Below are positions 32,701 to 44,758 of a stretch of DNA of 64,000 nucleotides, one piece after another. Under the pieces are notes generated by a model. The model was not told where the DNA came from and searched no databases. It saw only the letters and a program-made list of their open reading frames with translations. Position 1 is the stretch's first letter. Every line of letters starts with the position of its first letter. The DNA comes from Aspidapion aeneum (lineage: Eukaryota; Arthropoda; Insecta; Coleoptera; Brentidae). The stretch is taken from the NCBI GenBank assembly GCA_963576565.1, contig OY755047.1:6232931-6296930 (forward strand), read 5' to 3'. The position numbers and the translations under genes were made by a program.

Positions 32701-33345
32701 TGTGTAAAATAAAGAATAATTTTTTCAAAAGTTAGTATAGTTCAACAGTGTTCGTAGAAAATACTCTGCCAATATATGGGCCCCTAAGCTCACACTAGGT
32801 ACTATAGTTATAGTGTACGTGTGAGCTAATATAACTAAAAACTAAAATCTATTTTATTCAACTCCAGACTAAATTACCTTTTGTTTGATACCACACAAGC
32901 CATGTTTTGACTTAAACTCCAATTTTTGAAATCTACCCCCACCCTTAAAAAAAACAAAAACTTAAATGTATTTTGTTAAACTCCGGACTCAATTACCTTT
33001 CGTTTGATATTACACACGCCATATTTTCACTTAAACTCTAATTTTTTAAATATACCCCTCACCCTTTTTTTTACATAAATTAAAATGTATTTTGTTTAAC
33101 TCCAGACTCAATTACCTTTCGTTTGATATCACACACGCCATATTTTCACATAAACTCTAATTTTTGAAATCTACCCCCACCCTTTTATTTGGCTTGTGTT
33201 CGGTGGATTTTGTTCATTTTTAAATGGGACCATCTCGATCCAAGACCCAGCCTAGGTACCAAATTTCAGTAAAATCTACCAAGCGGTTTTTGAGTTATGC
33301 GCGTTTGTCGTTACAGACAGACAGACATACAGACAGACGGCGCAA
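29757..33345 (+). repeat. Family A tandem cluster (hairpin-ended, satellite-bearing element)
   Basis: Three to four head-to-tail units: 29757-30763, 30771-31624 with a further body at 31625-32349 (plus a repeated 3' end to 32478), and 32486-33345. Each unit has a 5' block with TTTTCCGCACATG palindromes, an AATACTCTGCCAATATATGG motif beside an AGCTCACAC..GTGTGAGCT inverted repeat, three or four ~118-bp tandem repeats (CAATTACCTTTCGTTTGATA core), a GGTTTTTGAGTTATGCGCGT block, a (CAGA)n microsatellite and a terminal 38-nt hairpin followed by CTAAAA. No ORF of note. The layout resembles Helentron-associated INE elements; that placement is inference. Confidence 0.75.
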
Positions 33346-34180
33346 GAATTTTTGGAAAAACCTAACTTTAAATTTTGTTTTGATATTTATGGGCTTTTTA
33401 GCCAAACCTTTAAAAAAGAAACTCCTTGTTTGGGAAAATTCCGATCAGGTGATAATTTTTCTCTTTGTTGAAAGTTATTTTCGCTGTGAACACCTGATCA
33501 TTTTGGCAAAAATATACGCGCTTTGCACACGCTGGGATTTTTAAGCGCCCCCCTGTATTTGTCATGGGAATGAAAAACCACTTCCGCAAAAACCACCGGG
33601 GAAGTCACACGTGCTTTTAAGATTAAGACCAAAATTCCATCCACAAGAAAGTCCACGGCGCCGTGAGTGAAACTGTGGAACTGCTGTTTAATGAAAGAAG
33701 GTAAGCTTCTAGCGTGTTGCCGATTTTTTTCCCTTGTTTTAGTTCAATAAACGTCTGTTTTCCCAGAATTTAACTTTGGGGTAATTTTTTTGTGATATCT
33801 CTAGTCTTCTCCCGTTCAGGCACAGCCGTCTACACTCTCATGTGAAAACTTTCTTCTCTTGTTATGTAATATACTTTATATTCGTATGTTTTAAAAAACA
33901 TGAAAAAGCAACACTGTTGAAACTGTCAAACTGACAATTTCCGGTAAAAATGTCTAACTTAGGTTCTTTTTTCTAAAAATTTTTGCAAACGACCGCATCT
34001 TTATTTCAAAAAATGTATTATTTTTTCTTTGGACGACTTTTTTCAAAATTTTTCGCACGCTGGACAATTTTTGTCAACTTTTCAGTATTTTGACCTTATT
34101 GTTTTGTACGATACATTTTTTCTCACGCGCAATTGTGCTAAAATTTTCGCTTTTCGCACATAATGAGCCCCCCTCCCTTC
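33346..34180. other. No gene seen
   Basis: Unique-looking sequence with a short inverted pair (CAGGTGATAA at ~33447 and TTCGCTGTGAACACCTGATCA at ~33479). No coding evidence. Confidence 0.35.
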
Positions 34181-34660
34181 CTAGCCCGCGTAGCAATGGT
34201 ATTATTTTCGACGAAAATTTTTTTTTTTAGATAATGCTGGAAAATGTGTTATTTGGGTGTATTTTGACCTACACTAGCGATATCGTCGTGATGTCTGTCT
34301 GTGTGTGGTGTGTGTATGTATATCTGTCCGTAACGCGATAGCTCCTAAAACGTTTAACCGATTTACATGAAATTTTCAGGTAAAATAGTACTCGATACTG
34401 CAACGAACTGATTAGATTTCAGTCAAAAATTTATCAATGCTAATGACAATTTTTTAATAGTTAAAAAGTTTAAAAAATGCGAACTTTTTCGCGGAGCATC
34501 AATATGCGGTTTTCGGAATATAGTGGCGCGCATTTTTTGAAAAAATTGTGTTATAACCAAAAAGTTCGTAGGAGTTTTCATTTCGGAGATATTTACAAAA
34601 AACTGGTTTCAAGGTTGATTTAACGTGGGAGTGTGCTAATGGGCTGGAAAGGTATTAGAT
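34180..34660 (+). mobile_element. Family B MITE
   Basis: Starts CCTTCCTAGCCCGCGTAGCA, contains the ACGATATCGTCGTGATGTCT junction (34271-34289) and a GTGTGT run, and ends near GGCTGGAAAGGTATTAG. Same orientation as 58948-60212. Confidence 0.65.
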
Positions 34661-34682
34661 CCATAGATTATATATCCGTATA

Positions 34683-34791
34683 TAAGGGGGTGCCCGGGCC
34701 TCCCCGAACCTAATGTTTTTTTTAGATATTTTCCACATATTTCATGAAAACAAACATAAAATAGTATAAAATACGTCCTTATAAGATCTCG

Positions 34792-34825
<34 letters not shown>

Positions 34826-34881
34826 AAACTGTCTCACCCCCCCTTCCCCCCCCGAAAACTTTTTTCTATATACGCCACTGA
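34683..34881. mobile_element. Family C MITE with expanded C run
   Basis: Ends in TATACGCCACTG; the internal C run at 34791-34824 is over 30 bp. The left end is truncated. Confidence 0.55.
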
Positions 34882-35072
34882 TCAGATCCGTCATGGAATC
34901 CATTTATTTACTCGTAACATGTAGGTATATATTTTTTTTAACTCCTCATAAATGGGCGTTTCTTATCAAAAGTATCCAATTTGGACTACCATTTTCGCAT
35001 TATATTTAGGCATTAAACATGGACTGAAGCCCTCAAGATGGCACGGCTAATTGCGTTCCAGACACTTTTGTA

Positions 35073-35074
<2 letters not shown>

Positions 35075-35132
<58 letters not shown>

Positions 35133-35604
35133 CGGTTTCACAACGTTCTACGTCTTCCGATACCCAATCTCCACTCGTTTCTGTTTGCCCATAATTCATC
35201 ATCTAGGCCTCTTATTCTTATTTCACTGTCTATTCCTTCTCTCCAGCTTCTCCTTGGCCGTCCTCGTTTTCTTCGGCCAGTTGGTTTCCATTGTGGTATT
35301 TGTTTAGGTAGTCTTTCATCATTCATTTCTTTGTAAATGTCCGTACCATACCAGTTGTTTTGTTCTTTCATCCACTAAAGTACGTTCACCCACTGTCATA
35401 ATTTATCTTATTCTTTGATTTGTAACTCTTTCTCTTTTTGATTTCCCTGCTGCTCTTCTCCATAGTCCATCTCCGTAGCGGAAAGCATTTTTTCTGTTCT
35501 ATCCTTGATTGGCCATACTTCTGAGCCGTATGTAATAATCTTTTGACAATTGTGTTATATATAAGCTTTTTGTTAGGTTTTGATATACATATAACTTTAA
35601 ACAC
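35075..35604 (-). pseudogene. RTE-like retrotransposon 3' end with TA tail
   Basis: The minus strand encodes YNTIVKRLLHTAQKYG.., then WYGTDIYKEMNDERLPKQIPQW and RRKRGRPRRSWREGIDSE..WRLGIGRRRTL stop, the C-terminal region of the same RTE family as 43380-44462. An AT dinucleotide run of ~52 bp (35077-35128) follows the stop after AACCGATAAATA, as in the other copy. RTE elements typically end in short tandem repeats instead of poly-A. Confidence 0.85.
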
Positions 35605-36133
35605 ACTAACCGATTTTAGTAAATGTATTTCATTGTATACTTATTATCTCTTAGACTATACCTACGACCATAAAGTAGTGATACTAAATACCTACCTAGA
35701 TCTCTCTACAACTTTTATTTTACACAAAAGTCTCTATATTTGTTTCCCAAGAACTTTTATCAACTTTTGAAAATATATTATTAATAAGTCGTTTTGAACG
35801 TTATTTTGAAAAAAAAATTCGGTGTTTCTTTAACGTGGTCTTGGATTAAGGTAACGTGAAAAAACAATCTATTAGATATTAGATAAACTTAAAGTGTCGG
35901 TATTTCATGTGTTTTTTGTTTTGTGCTTTTTTGGGAATATGGACAATCTACCTGTCAAAGGTCTCCATATTATTTTCTTACCCAAAAGTTGTTTTTGTCA
36001 ATTTTTCTAATGCCAGTAATAGAAAAAAAAAATTCAACTCGCCTGAAAAAATTTATCTGGATACCCATTATTTGGCACTCTCTTTTATATTTCAGCAGAA
36101 TTATTGAACAGAAACTGTTTCACCGAGTACAGC

Positions 36134-36333
36134 NNNNNNNNNNNNNNNNNNNNNNNNNNNNNNNNNNNNNNNNNNNNNNNNNNNNNNNNNNNNNNNNNNN
36201 NNNNNNNNNNNNNNNNNNNNNNNNNNNNNNNNNNNNNNNNNNNNNNNNNNNNNNNNNNNNNNNNNNNNNNNNNNNNNNNNNNNNNNNNNNNNNNNNNNNN
36301 NNNNNNNNNNNNNNNNNNNNNNNNNNNNNNNNN
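36134..36333. other. Assembly gap (200 N)
   Basis: Exactly 200 unknown bases, a fixed-size scaffold gap. ORFs running through it are artefacts. The foldback copy after the gap lacks its left arm, so the true gap may be longer. Confidence 0.99.
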
Positions 36334-37138
36334 CAATTATTCTAAAATGGCTAGAAATCGACCATATCCATTTTTGAAAAATGTAGTAAGCATCAAAATC
36401 CCAATATTTAAATGGCAGAAATATTTTTATAGAAAATGCGTTAAGAATAATTACTCAAAAATGCCAACAATGTGTCAGTTTGAACATTTATATCATTAAA
36501 GAAAAATTAGTTATTATTTTTAGTAATTCGTTATTTTTTTTGTATTTGTCGTAGACTTTGTTTCAAACAAATCTTTTAAATAACGTAAAACCATTTTAAT
36601 TTGCCAAGTATCAAAACAGTTAAACTAAAAATCGTTCATCTAGCAATTTTTAATTTATATTTATGTTGGAAATTTCCAGGTTCGAACTAAATTCTTTTTT
36701 AAATATTAAATATTTTTTTTAACCTTAAAACAAAAAAATATTAATTTTTTAATATTTTGTAATAATATTAGCATAAAACCAATGAAAATAGTAATTAAAA
36801 AAATCCAGGTCCGTATTTGATTTTTTTATGATAAATACCATATCTCAAAAACTAAACAATATTTAAAAAAATTGACAACATTATTTTCTTCTTAAAAGTT
36901 GCAATAAAAAGGTTTTTACAGAATAAAAACATCTTCCAAAATGAGCGAGATATAAGAGATTATTAAAAATGCAATTATTTCAGAAACTTCCTGTATTAGC
37001 GAAACTACGGGGTATAGGAAAAATCTGATGAACAACATTTTTAAGGGCTCAAAAAAACAGTACGGTAAGGTGCAATCAGAAAATCGATATCTTTAATAAT
37101 AACCGAGTTTTTAATCCCATCGAAAATGGGACACGCTG
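36334..37138. mobile_element. TA-flanked foldback, partial second copy
   Basis: Right arm and centre of the 12652-13981 family, ending ATGGGACACGCTG|TA. The left arm is missing or hidden in the N gap. Confidence 0.7.
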
Positions 37139-37692
37139 TACACCCACGGGTGTCCAGGATCTACTAGACAACTATCAGTGGCGCACCCAGGAATATGTCT
37201 GGAGGGGGCCGAGGCCTCTTGGGGGGGCCCGAAGCTTCATGATGTCGAATTTTAAGCTATTTTTTGTGTTTTTTCTGAAATATGTCGAAAATATGTAAAA
37301 AAAGGCTGCAATAGATTGTAAAAAGTTTGATTTTTTTTATTTGGATTTAGAAACTTTTAATTTTTTTTGGATAAAATATAACTGGGTCACCTTGTATTTG
37401 TTCTTCGTATGCAAAGACAAATACCTAAGTATTACATTTTAAAACAAACATTTAACCAATGTTTTTTCTGCGTCATTCAAAGTTTAAAAAATTACCTAAT
37501 CACCAGTGGTAAATCCAAAATTTTCGGAGGGGAGGGGCCAATAAAAAAGATATGTAACGCTCTAAGGAGGGGGAAGGGGGCCTTGCATTACACTTAATGA
37601 TTTTTTTATGTATTTTTTTCTTAAAACTTCGTTAAGACGGCTTGAGGGGGAGTAAAGAACTTGAAATTTTTGTGTCACGTAATATAATACTC

Positions 37693-37799
37693 TAATATAT
37701 GGGCCCCTAAGCTCACACTAGGTACTATAGTTATAGTGTACGTGTGAGCTAATATAACTAAAAACTGAAATATATTTTATTCCACTCTAGACTCAATTA
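37693..37799 (+). repeat. Family A copy, left piece (split)
   Basis: Begins with the ATATATGGGCCCCTAAGCTC motif and continues at 41224-41843 after a 3.4-kb insertion. CTCAATTA is duplicated at the junctions. Confidence 0.8.
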
Positions 37800-37999
37800 C
37801 GAGGGGTAAACCGCGTGGGTATTTTGGTGTACAAATCTTGGGTATTAGGGGAATTGTTAGAGGAAATAGTGGGTATTAGAGGTATTATTAGGGTATTAGT
37901 GGGTATTAGTGGGTATTAGTGGGTATTAGTAGGTATTAGTGGGTATTAGAAGGGTATTAGATGTAATAGCCGGGGTATTAGAGGAATTAGTCTGGGTAA

Positions 38000-40120
38000 T
38001 AGCTGTATTAGAATTATAAAAGAACATACGATTTTTCAAACTTATTTCCCTATTTACTACAGAACAAATCCAATGTAACCTGGTATCTGGTAACTTTCGA
38101 TGCGTATCAATATGCTACAGTAGATTATGAGCATTTTTTATGGGAACCTCCTTATTAGTAGATACATATTAACGATTTGGCAACATTGCCTACACCTGTT
38201 GTGAAAAAACCGTGCGTATCGAGGTGCGTATTCAGTGGTAAACTTTATGTTTTTTTGTGGTGGCAGTGAAAAAAAATAAGGTAAGTTATGTTCAGTAGAA
38301 ATGTCTGTGAGAGTGTTTATTTTTTCTGTTTTTATTGCTTGTATGAAACATATTTGTTTAAAATTTAAGGAAATTCCATTTTTTTAAAAAAGATAAAAAA
38401 AAATTATATGATTCATTTTTCATAATACTTTAATTTAAGTTGGCAATCGGCTAAAGCAATAAAGCGAGTTAGGTTATGTTAACTCCAATATTTTCATGCA
38501 GCAGCGAGTGCAGCACGATTGCTATTTTTTTACAATGTTGCCAATAATGGTGTAGTAAATCAATTTTAAATTTTTCAAGAGGTCGAAATAAATTTTTGCT
38601 TTTTGACTGCCGTTCATGTTTACTTGTAAAGTCCTAAATGATGTGGAAGTATAGTATCGGCAAAAAATTTTGAAAATTTTTATTGCCTAAATCGTCTTAA
38701 ATGGCCCAAAACGCGTAGAAAAAATTTTTTGTGTCTCTCGGTCTATAAGTTTGTGGGTGTGTCGGTCTGTTAGTTTACGCGATAACTTTTGAATGAATTG
38801 AGCTATCGACTTGAAATTTGGCACACAGGTAGAGCTCCATAGGAGAATGGTTCGGATTGTATTTAAGCCAAATCAGCCCAGGGGTAGGGGGTAAGAGGTG
38901 GGTTGAACTGCCAAAAAAATGATTTTTTCGGTGTAAAATGCAATGAGGACGGTTTTCGGGGTCTGTTTTCACATGTAAATTTTTAATCAGGTTGTTCAAA
39001 AGCTGCATGACGTACTTAGCTTTGGGGATGGGGGTAAGAAGGGGTGGGGATGTAGTGAGATGGAAAATATCGTGTAATATGTCGTTTTCGAAGTTTGCGG
39101 GTTCGGGATCTCATTTCCATGAACCATACTCCAATTCAAAAAAATTGAGACAACATTCACTGAGAAATCTGACATTTAAATGTTATTTGTAATGTCACAT
39201 TTGTCAAACAGTCAATAAAATTGTCTCAATTATTTTGAATCGGAGTATATTTGTTATTATTCTTAAATCCAGAGCTTGGTGGTGATGGTAAGAAGGGGGG
39301 GGGGGGTAAGATGCAAAATATCGTGTAATATGTCGTTTTCGAGGTTTGAGAGATCGGGGATCTCATTTCTATGGGCTATTTGTCGTTATTCTCAAATCTA
39401 GAGGGTTGGGGTGAGAGGTACATATAAGGGATTATACACTAAATACCGTAAGTAGGCAAGTGATGTGCCATTTTCATGGTTTTCGGAGGTGCAAACCTCA
39501 TTTCTTTAATTTAAGATGTTTTTGAAAATAAATAATTAAGTTGTTGAAAGAAAAATCACATGATGTGGAAGTTATGATTCCATTGGCAGCGTTTTTCTTT
39601 CATGGTGATAAGGTGACAACGTTTGTAGCTTATGTTATACTGATTTTTCAGCTCCTCACTCCTGAAACAAACCTAGCTGAGAACCTAGTCTAACTATTTC
39701 TTTTGAACTGTCGCCCGTCGCGTCGTCTCTCCGAGTACGTTCCCGAGACGAATCCAAAGATGAACGAAAATTCAGAGGTAATTTTATTAATAGCATCGAG
39801 TATTGACTAGAAACGGTATTGATGTTCCTTCTTTCAGCACGGGTTCCGCTAATGAAATTAAATATGTACTATTGTTCAAATTATACCCATTTGTAATGAC
39901 TTCATTTTTGTTTATCTTTGTTTAGTATACTATAAACAATAAACTTTTTAAAAAAAGTAGTGTCTATGATTTAAATAGGTAGGTAATTGGTTATGTGAAG
40001 TATCCGTCACTGACAATCAAAAAACATTGACCGGCAAAAATATCTATAAATAGCCATATGTTTTTTTCTCACTTGGTGACGTCATTACAAATGCGCATAA
40101 TTTAGACTATACTACTATGT
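38000..40120. other. Interior of the 3.4-kb transposon, no transposase seen
   Basis: Mostly AT-rich non-coding sequence. Near-duplicate blocks at ~39020-39110 and ~39285-39370 share AAATATCGTGTAATATGTCG, so part of it is internally duplicated. A GC-richer patch at 39700-39780 leads into ATGAACGAAAATTCAGAG|GTAATT. Confidence 0.4.
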
Positions 40121-40124
40121 CGGT

Positions 40125-40460
40125 TTAGAACGCTTTTCTACGTTGTCCGACGTTTATTCTCCACCTCCTTCGATCCTGACAATAATCTTCTGTCAGATTT
40201 TTTTGACTCATTGATTTTTGGATTGACTGCTGCCATTCCAGTTTAGGACGCCCTCTTTTTCTGCGCCCTAATGGTTGCCATTCTAGGACCTGTTTTGGTA
40301 ATCTTTCGTCGTTCATCCCTTCTACATGGCCGTACCATATAAGTTGTTTTTTAGTGATGTCAACCGTTATGCTTCCTTCGATTCCCATTCTCTCTTTTAT
40401 GGTCTCATTTCTTATATGATCTGTTCTAGATATTCTCATTGATCTTCTTATTGCATCCAT
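40125..40460 (-). pseudogene. RTE-like C-terminal fragment inside the 3.4-kb transposon
   Basis: 111-aa minus-strand piece with MDAIRRSMRISRTDHIRNET, KKQLIWYGHVEGMNDERLPK and GRRKRGRPKLEWQQ..WRINVGQRRKAF stop, the C-terminal domain of a non-LTR retrotransposon related to but distinct from 35075-35604. Truncated; no RT core nearby. Confidence 0.8.
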
Positions 40461-41223
40461 TTTGACACTCCATTTTTGTTTTGTGTTTTTCTGTTACGCG
40501 ACAAGTCTCTATTCCATACAATAGCGTGCTTTTTACCATTGTTTTATATATGTTAAATTTTACATTCTTTCTTATCTCTCTGCTCCATAAAATACTGTTA
40601 AGACTACCAACAGCAAACTTTGATGTGTAATATTGTTTAAAATATTGGTAAGTTTATAACCCTTTCTTATTCAAGGCAAGTAATAGAGTGTTTTTGGTCA
40701 GCACATTTGTCTCCAAAATAATGGTTGTGGTTATTCTGAGTCGGCGCAATAGCGACCTGTCCCGTGGTTTTGTTTAATTACCACAAAGGACGTGGTTAAT
40801 TAACATTTTTGATTATTTTAATGAAAGTTTCAAACTATTTTTCTTGTAAAATGGTTTTCTTGCAGTTTTATTAAATGGCAGTTCGTTATGTGGCGTGTCC
40901 AAAAACTGTGTTGTTCGTGACAAATAGTTATGGGTAATAACCACTAACATAACCACAACTATAACAAAATTGACGTCTACATGTGCTGACCAAAAACACT
41001 CTAATAACTTTTTAACTGCGAAAAGTTGATTTTTTTCCAGAGATATTAGTGGGTATTAGTAGGCTCGAGTAGGTATTAGTGGGTATTAGTGGGTATTAGT
41101 GGGTATTAGTGGGTATTATTATGGGTATTAGAGGGTAATAGAGGTATTAGTTTAACAAATTCGGGTATTAGAGGTAAAATGAGGTATTAGTGTACACAAT
41201 TTTGGAGCGCGGTTTACCCCTCG

Positions 41224-41675
41224 CTCAATTACCTGTCGTTTGATACTACACAAGCCATGTTATTACTTAAACTCAAATTTGTGAAATCTACCCCCACTTT
41301 AAAAAAAAAACTAAAATGTATTTTGTTTAACTTCAGACTCAATTACCTTTCATTTGATATCACACACGCCATTTTTTCACATAAATTCTAATTTTTGAAA
41401 TTTACCCCCACCCTTTTTTTTGTTAAATAAACTAAAATGTATTTTGTTTAACTCCAGACTCAATTACCTTTCGTTTGATATCACACACGCCATATTTTTA
41501 CATAAACTTAATTTTTGAAATCTACCCCCACCCTTTTATTTGGCTTGTGTTTGGTGGATTTTGTTCATTTTTAAATGGGACCATCTCGAGCCAAAACCCA
41601 GCTTAGGTACCAAATTTCATTAAAATCGGGCTAGCGGTTTTTGAGTTATGCGCGTTGGTCGTTACAGACAGACAT

Positions 41676-41707
<32 letters not shown>

Positions 41708-41843
41708 CACAACAAAAAAGTTTCAAAATCGTCTGAAACGCAAAGATATATAAAAAAATTTGAAATCGGAGCAACTTTTTTTTTCTCGAAAAAATTAGGA
41801 TCACTATAGCTCACACTACTATAGTATAGTATATGTGTGAGCT
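41224..41843 (+). repeat. Family A copy, right piece
   Basis: Continues 37693-37799; three tandem units, CAGA microsatellite and terminal 38-nt hairpin ending near 41843. Confidence 0.8.
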
Positions 41844-43367
41844 AAAAAATGTGTCCTTACTAAAAAATAGGTTTTGTGTTAAAGGGGCGCCCCACCTGCA
41901 TCCCCCACTGCTACTCACCCAAGAAGTGTCTTTAGACAATGGCCAAAATCCTGAAAGATATATAGAATAATTTGCCATTTGAAATATATTATCGGGATAG
42001 TCAACATTTTTTTCATCAAGTTTTTTTTTAGAACCAGAAGACATTTTTTTAGTTTGATTCCTATTCTCTATACTAGGTAAGTGCACAAAGAATATCTGCT
42101 TATATATAAGTATAAAGCTAGACAGATAGGTCTCACAGACAAAAAAAACAAAATTGTAATTTTATTTCCATAAATTTTTTACGATCGTTTAGATTAATAT
42201 GTTTTTTAAAAATTTAAGGTCAAACATAAAAATCAAATAAAAATTTAAGGTCATCAAAAATCCAAGTCTAATAGGCCATCCAGAATAGGCTATATAAAAT
42301 TTGTCTGGAATACCTAAATAATAAAAATTAAAATAATTGTATTTATGACGAATCTGATACCTTCCTAGCTAGCCTATTATCACACTTTAATTAAAGTTAT
42401 TTTATTAATTTAAATAACTTAAAAGTAATCCAGACTTAATTACCTTTCGTTTGATATCACACACGCCATATTTTCACATAAACTCTCATTTTTGAAATCT
42501 ACCCCCACCCTTTTATGTGGCTTGCGTTCGGTGGATTTCGTTCATTTTTAAATGGGACCAGCACGGTCCAAGACCCAGCCGAGGTACCAAATTTCATTTA
42601 AATCGGACAAGCGGTTTTTGAGTTATGCGGGTTGGTCGTTACAGACAGACATACAGACAGACAGACATACAGACAGACATACAGACAGACAGACAGACGG
42701 CGCGACAAAAAAATTTAAGAATCATCGGAAACGCAAAGATATATAAAAATTTTTGAAATCGGAGCAACTTTTTTTTTCTCGAAAAAATTAGGATCACCAT
42801 AGCTCACACTACTATAGTATAGTATATGTGTGAGCTAAAAATAGGTTTCGAGTCAAGGGGGCGTCCCCCCACCTGGATCCCTCACTACTACTCACCCAAG
42901 AAGTGTTTTTAGAGAACATCCAAAATCCTACAAGATATATAGAATAATTTGCCATTTGAAATAAATTGTTGGGATAGTCAACATTTTTTTCATCAAGTTT
43001 TTTTTTAGAACCAGAAGACATTTTTTTAGTTTGATTCCTATTCTCTATATTAGGTAAGTACACAAAGAATATCTGCTTATAGTATAAAGCTAGACAGATA
43101 GGTCTCAAAGACAAAAAAAACAAAATTGTGATTTTATTTCTATAAATTTTTTATGATCGTTTAGATTAATATGTTTTTTAAAAATTTAGGAAGACAAAAA
43201 TCAAATAAAAATTTATTGTCATCAAAAATGCATGTCTAATAGGCCTTGCATTATAGACTATATAAAATTTCTCTGGAATACCTAAATAATAAAAATTAAA
43301 ATAAACGTATTTATGACGGATCTGATACTTTCCTAGCTAGCCTATTATCACACTTTAATTAAAGTTA
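41446..43367. repeat. 961-bp tandem duplication
   Basis: Two direct units end at CTTTAATTAAAGTTAT at ~42406 and ~43367. Each holds the 3' part of a family A element plus ~500 bp of sequence with TCACCCAAGAAGTGT and AGAACCAGAAGACATTTTTT. Units differ by scattered substitutions. Confidence 0.75.
42428..42838 (+). repeat. Family A copy in the duplicated unit
   Basis: 5'-shortened copy with one tandem unit, an expanded CAGA/CATACAGA microsatellite and the terminal hairpin. Confidence 0.75.
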
Positions 43368-43379
43368 TGATAATCATAA

Positions 43380-44462
43380 ATAAATCGGCAAGCGTCGTCG
43401 ATTTGAAGAAGGCATATGATGGTATACCACTAAATCTACTTTGGAAAGCGCTGGAAAACACAAACATAAGCGTACAACTAATTAAGGCCATCAAAGAGTT
43501 ATACCGCAATAAGGCATAAGTTAAAAAAAAAAGCAAAACTATCCAAAGGCTTTCAAGTAAATAAAGGTCTTAAACAAGGTTGCTGTATCTCGCCTACGCT
43601 CTTCAAGATATACTGGGAACAAGTCTTTAAAATATTGAAGAGAAAATGCCAAAATATGGGAATTCCGTTGGACGAAACCACCTTTTATACTTTATGTTTC
43701 GCCGATGATCAGATAGTAGTGGCTCAGGATTATGACGACCTCGAACATATGACACGAAAACTAATATAAGAGTACAATAAGTGGGGACTAGAGGTTAATC
43801 TCAATAAAACAGAGTATATGTGTATCGGTGGAATGAAACAGGATCTAATCTTAAATACCGGGCAGCGAATTCAGTCCTGTGATGACTATAAATACTTAGG
43901 TCTAAAAATTACAGCTGATGGAACACTAGACAAAGCTATAAAAGATCGAAACGTACAAGGAAGAAAAGCAATAACTTTATTAAATGGAATAATTTGGGAC
44001 CAAAGTATATCAAAACAACAAAAAGCTTATATATAATACCATTGTAAAAAGTATTATTACATACGGCTCAGAAGTATGGCCATTCAAGGATAGAACAGAA
44101 AAAATGCTTTCCGGTACTGAGATGGACTATTGGAGAAGAGCAGCAGGGAAATCAAAAAGAGGAAGAGTTACAAATCAAAGAATAAGAGAAATTATGACAG
44201 TGGGTGAACGTACTTTAGTGGATGATATAAGAACAAAACAACTGGTGTGGTACGGACATGTACAAATAAAATAAATAATGAATGATGAAAGACTACCTAA
44301 ACAAATACTACAATGGAAACTGGCCGAAGAAAACGAGGACGGCCAAGGAGAAGCTGGAGACAAGGAATAGACAGTGAAATAACAATAAGAGGCCTAGATG
44401 ATGAATTATGGGCAAACAGAAACGAGTGGAGATTGGGTATCGGAAGACGTAGAACGTTGTGA
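43380..44462 (+). pseudogene. RTE-like non-LTR retrotransposon, 5' truncated
   Basis: Plus-strand pieces in shifting frames give LKKAYDGIPLNLLWKALENT (RT block A), KQGCCISPTLFKIY-equivalent block B, CFADDQIVVAQDYDD (catalytic FADD), KYLGLKITADGTLDKAIKDR, then SEVWPFKDRTEKML, WRRAAGKSKRGR, DDIRTKQLVWYGH, and ANRNEWRLGIGRRRTL followed by TGA. Stops and frameshifts disable it. The 3' end is AACCGATAAA plus a TA repeat. With 35075-35604 and 8753-9715 it defines one family. Confidence 0.9.
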
Positions 44463-44467
44463 AACCG

Positions 44468-44572
<105 letters not shown>

Positions 44573-44574
44573 AC

Positions 44575-44758
44575 ACTGGCGTATATAGAAAAAAGTTTCG
44601 GGGTGGGCCCAAGACAGTTTGGGGGGGGGGCCCGAGACCCCATGAGGCCGTATTTTATGGTATTTTATGTTTGTATTCAGGAAATATGTGGAAAATATCT
44701 AAAAAAATATTAGCTTCGGGGGGGGCCCGGGCCCCCCAGGCCCTTATATACGCCACTG
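44575..44758. mobile_element. Family C MITE
   Basis: CACTGGCGTATATAG on the left, TATATACGCCACTG on the right; flanks ATATAGGA and ATATACGG match 6 of 8, an aged TSD. Inserted at the end of the RTE TA tail. Confidence 0.65.

Larger units (their letters stand above)
37800..41223. mobile_element. 3.4-kb TIR transposon with GGGTATTAGT arrays, 8-bp TSD
   Basis: Perfect 16-bp TIRs CGAGGGGTAAACCGCG (37800-37815) and its inverse (41208-41223), flanked by an 8-bp duplication CTCAATTA (37792-37799, 41224-41231). Both subterminal zones (~37855-37985, ~41045-41190) are arrays of a 10-bp unit GTGGGTATTA, in the same orientation at both ends. The interior holds an RTE fragment (40125-40460) and a possible first exon (39760-39777) but no transposase I can recognise. 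TSD length allows hAT-, P- or Merlin-like superfamilies; the TIR resembles none of them that I know. Confidence 0.85.

Noticed and set aside
35923..36499. ORFs with long X runs
   Set aside because: They cross the 200-N gap and are meaningless.
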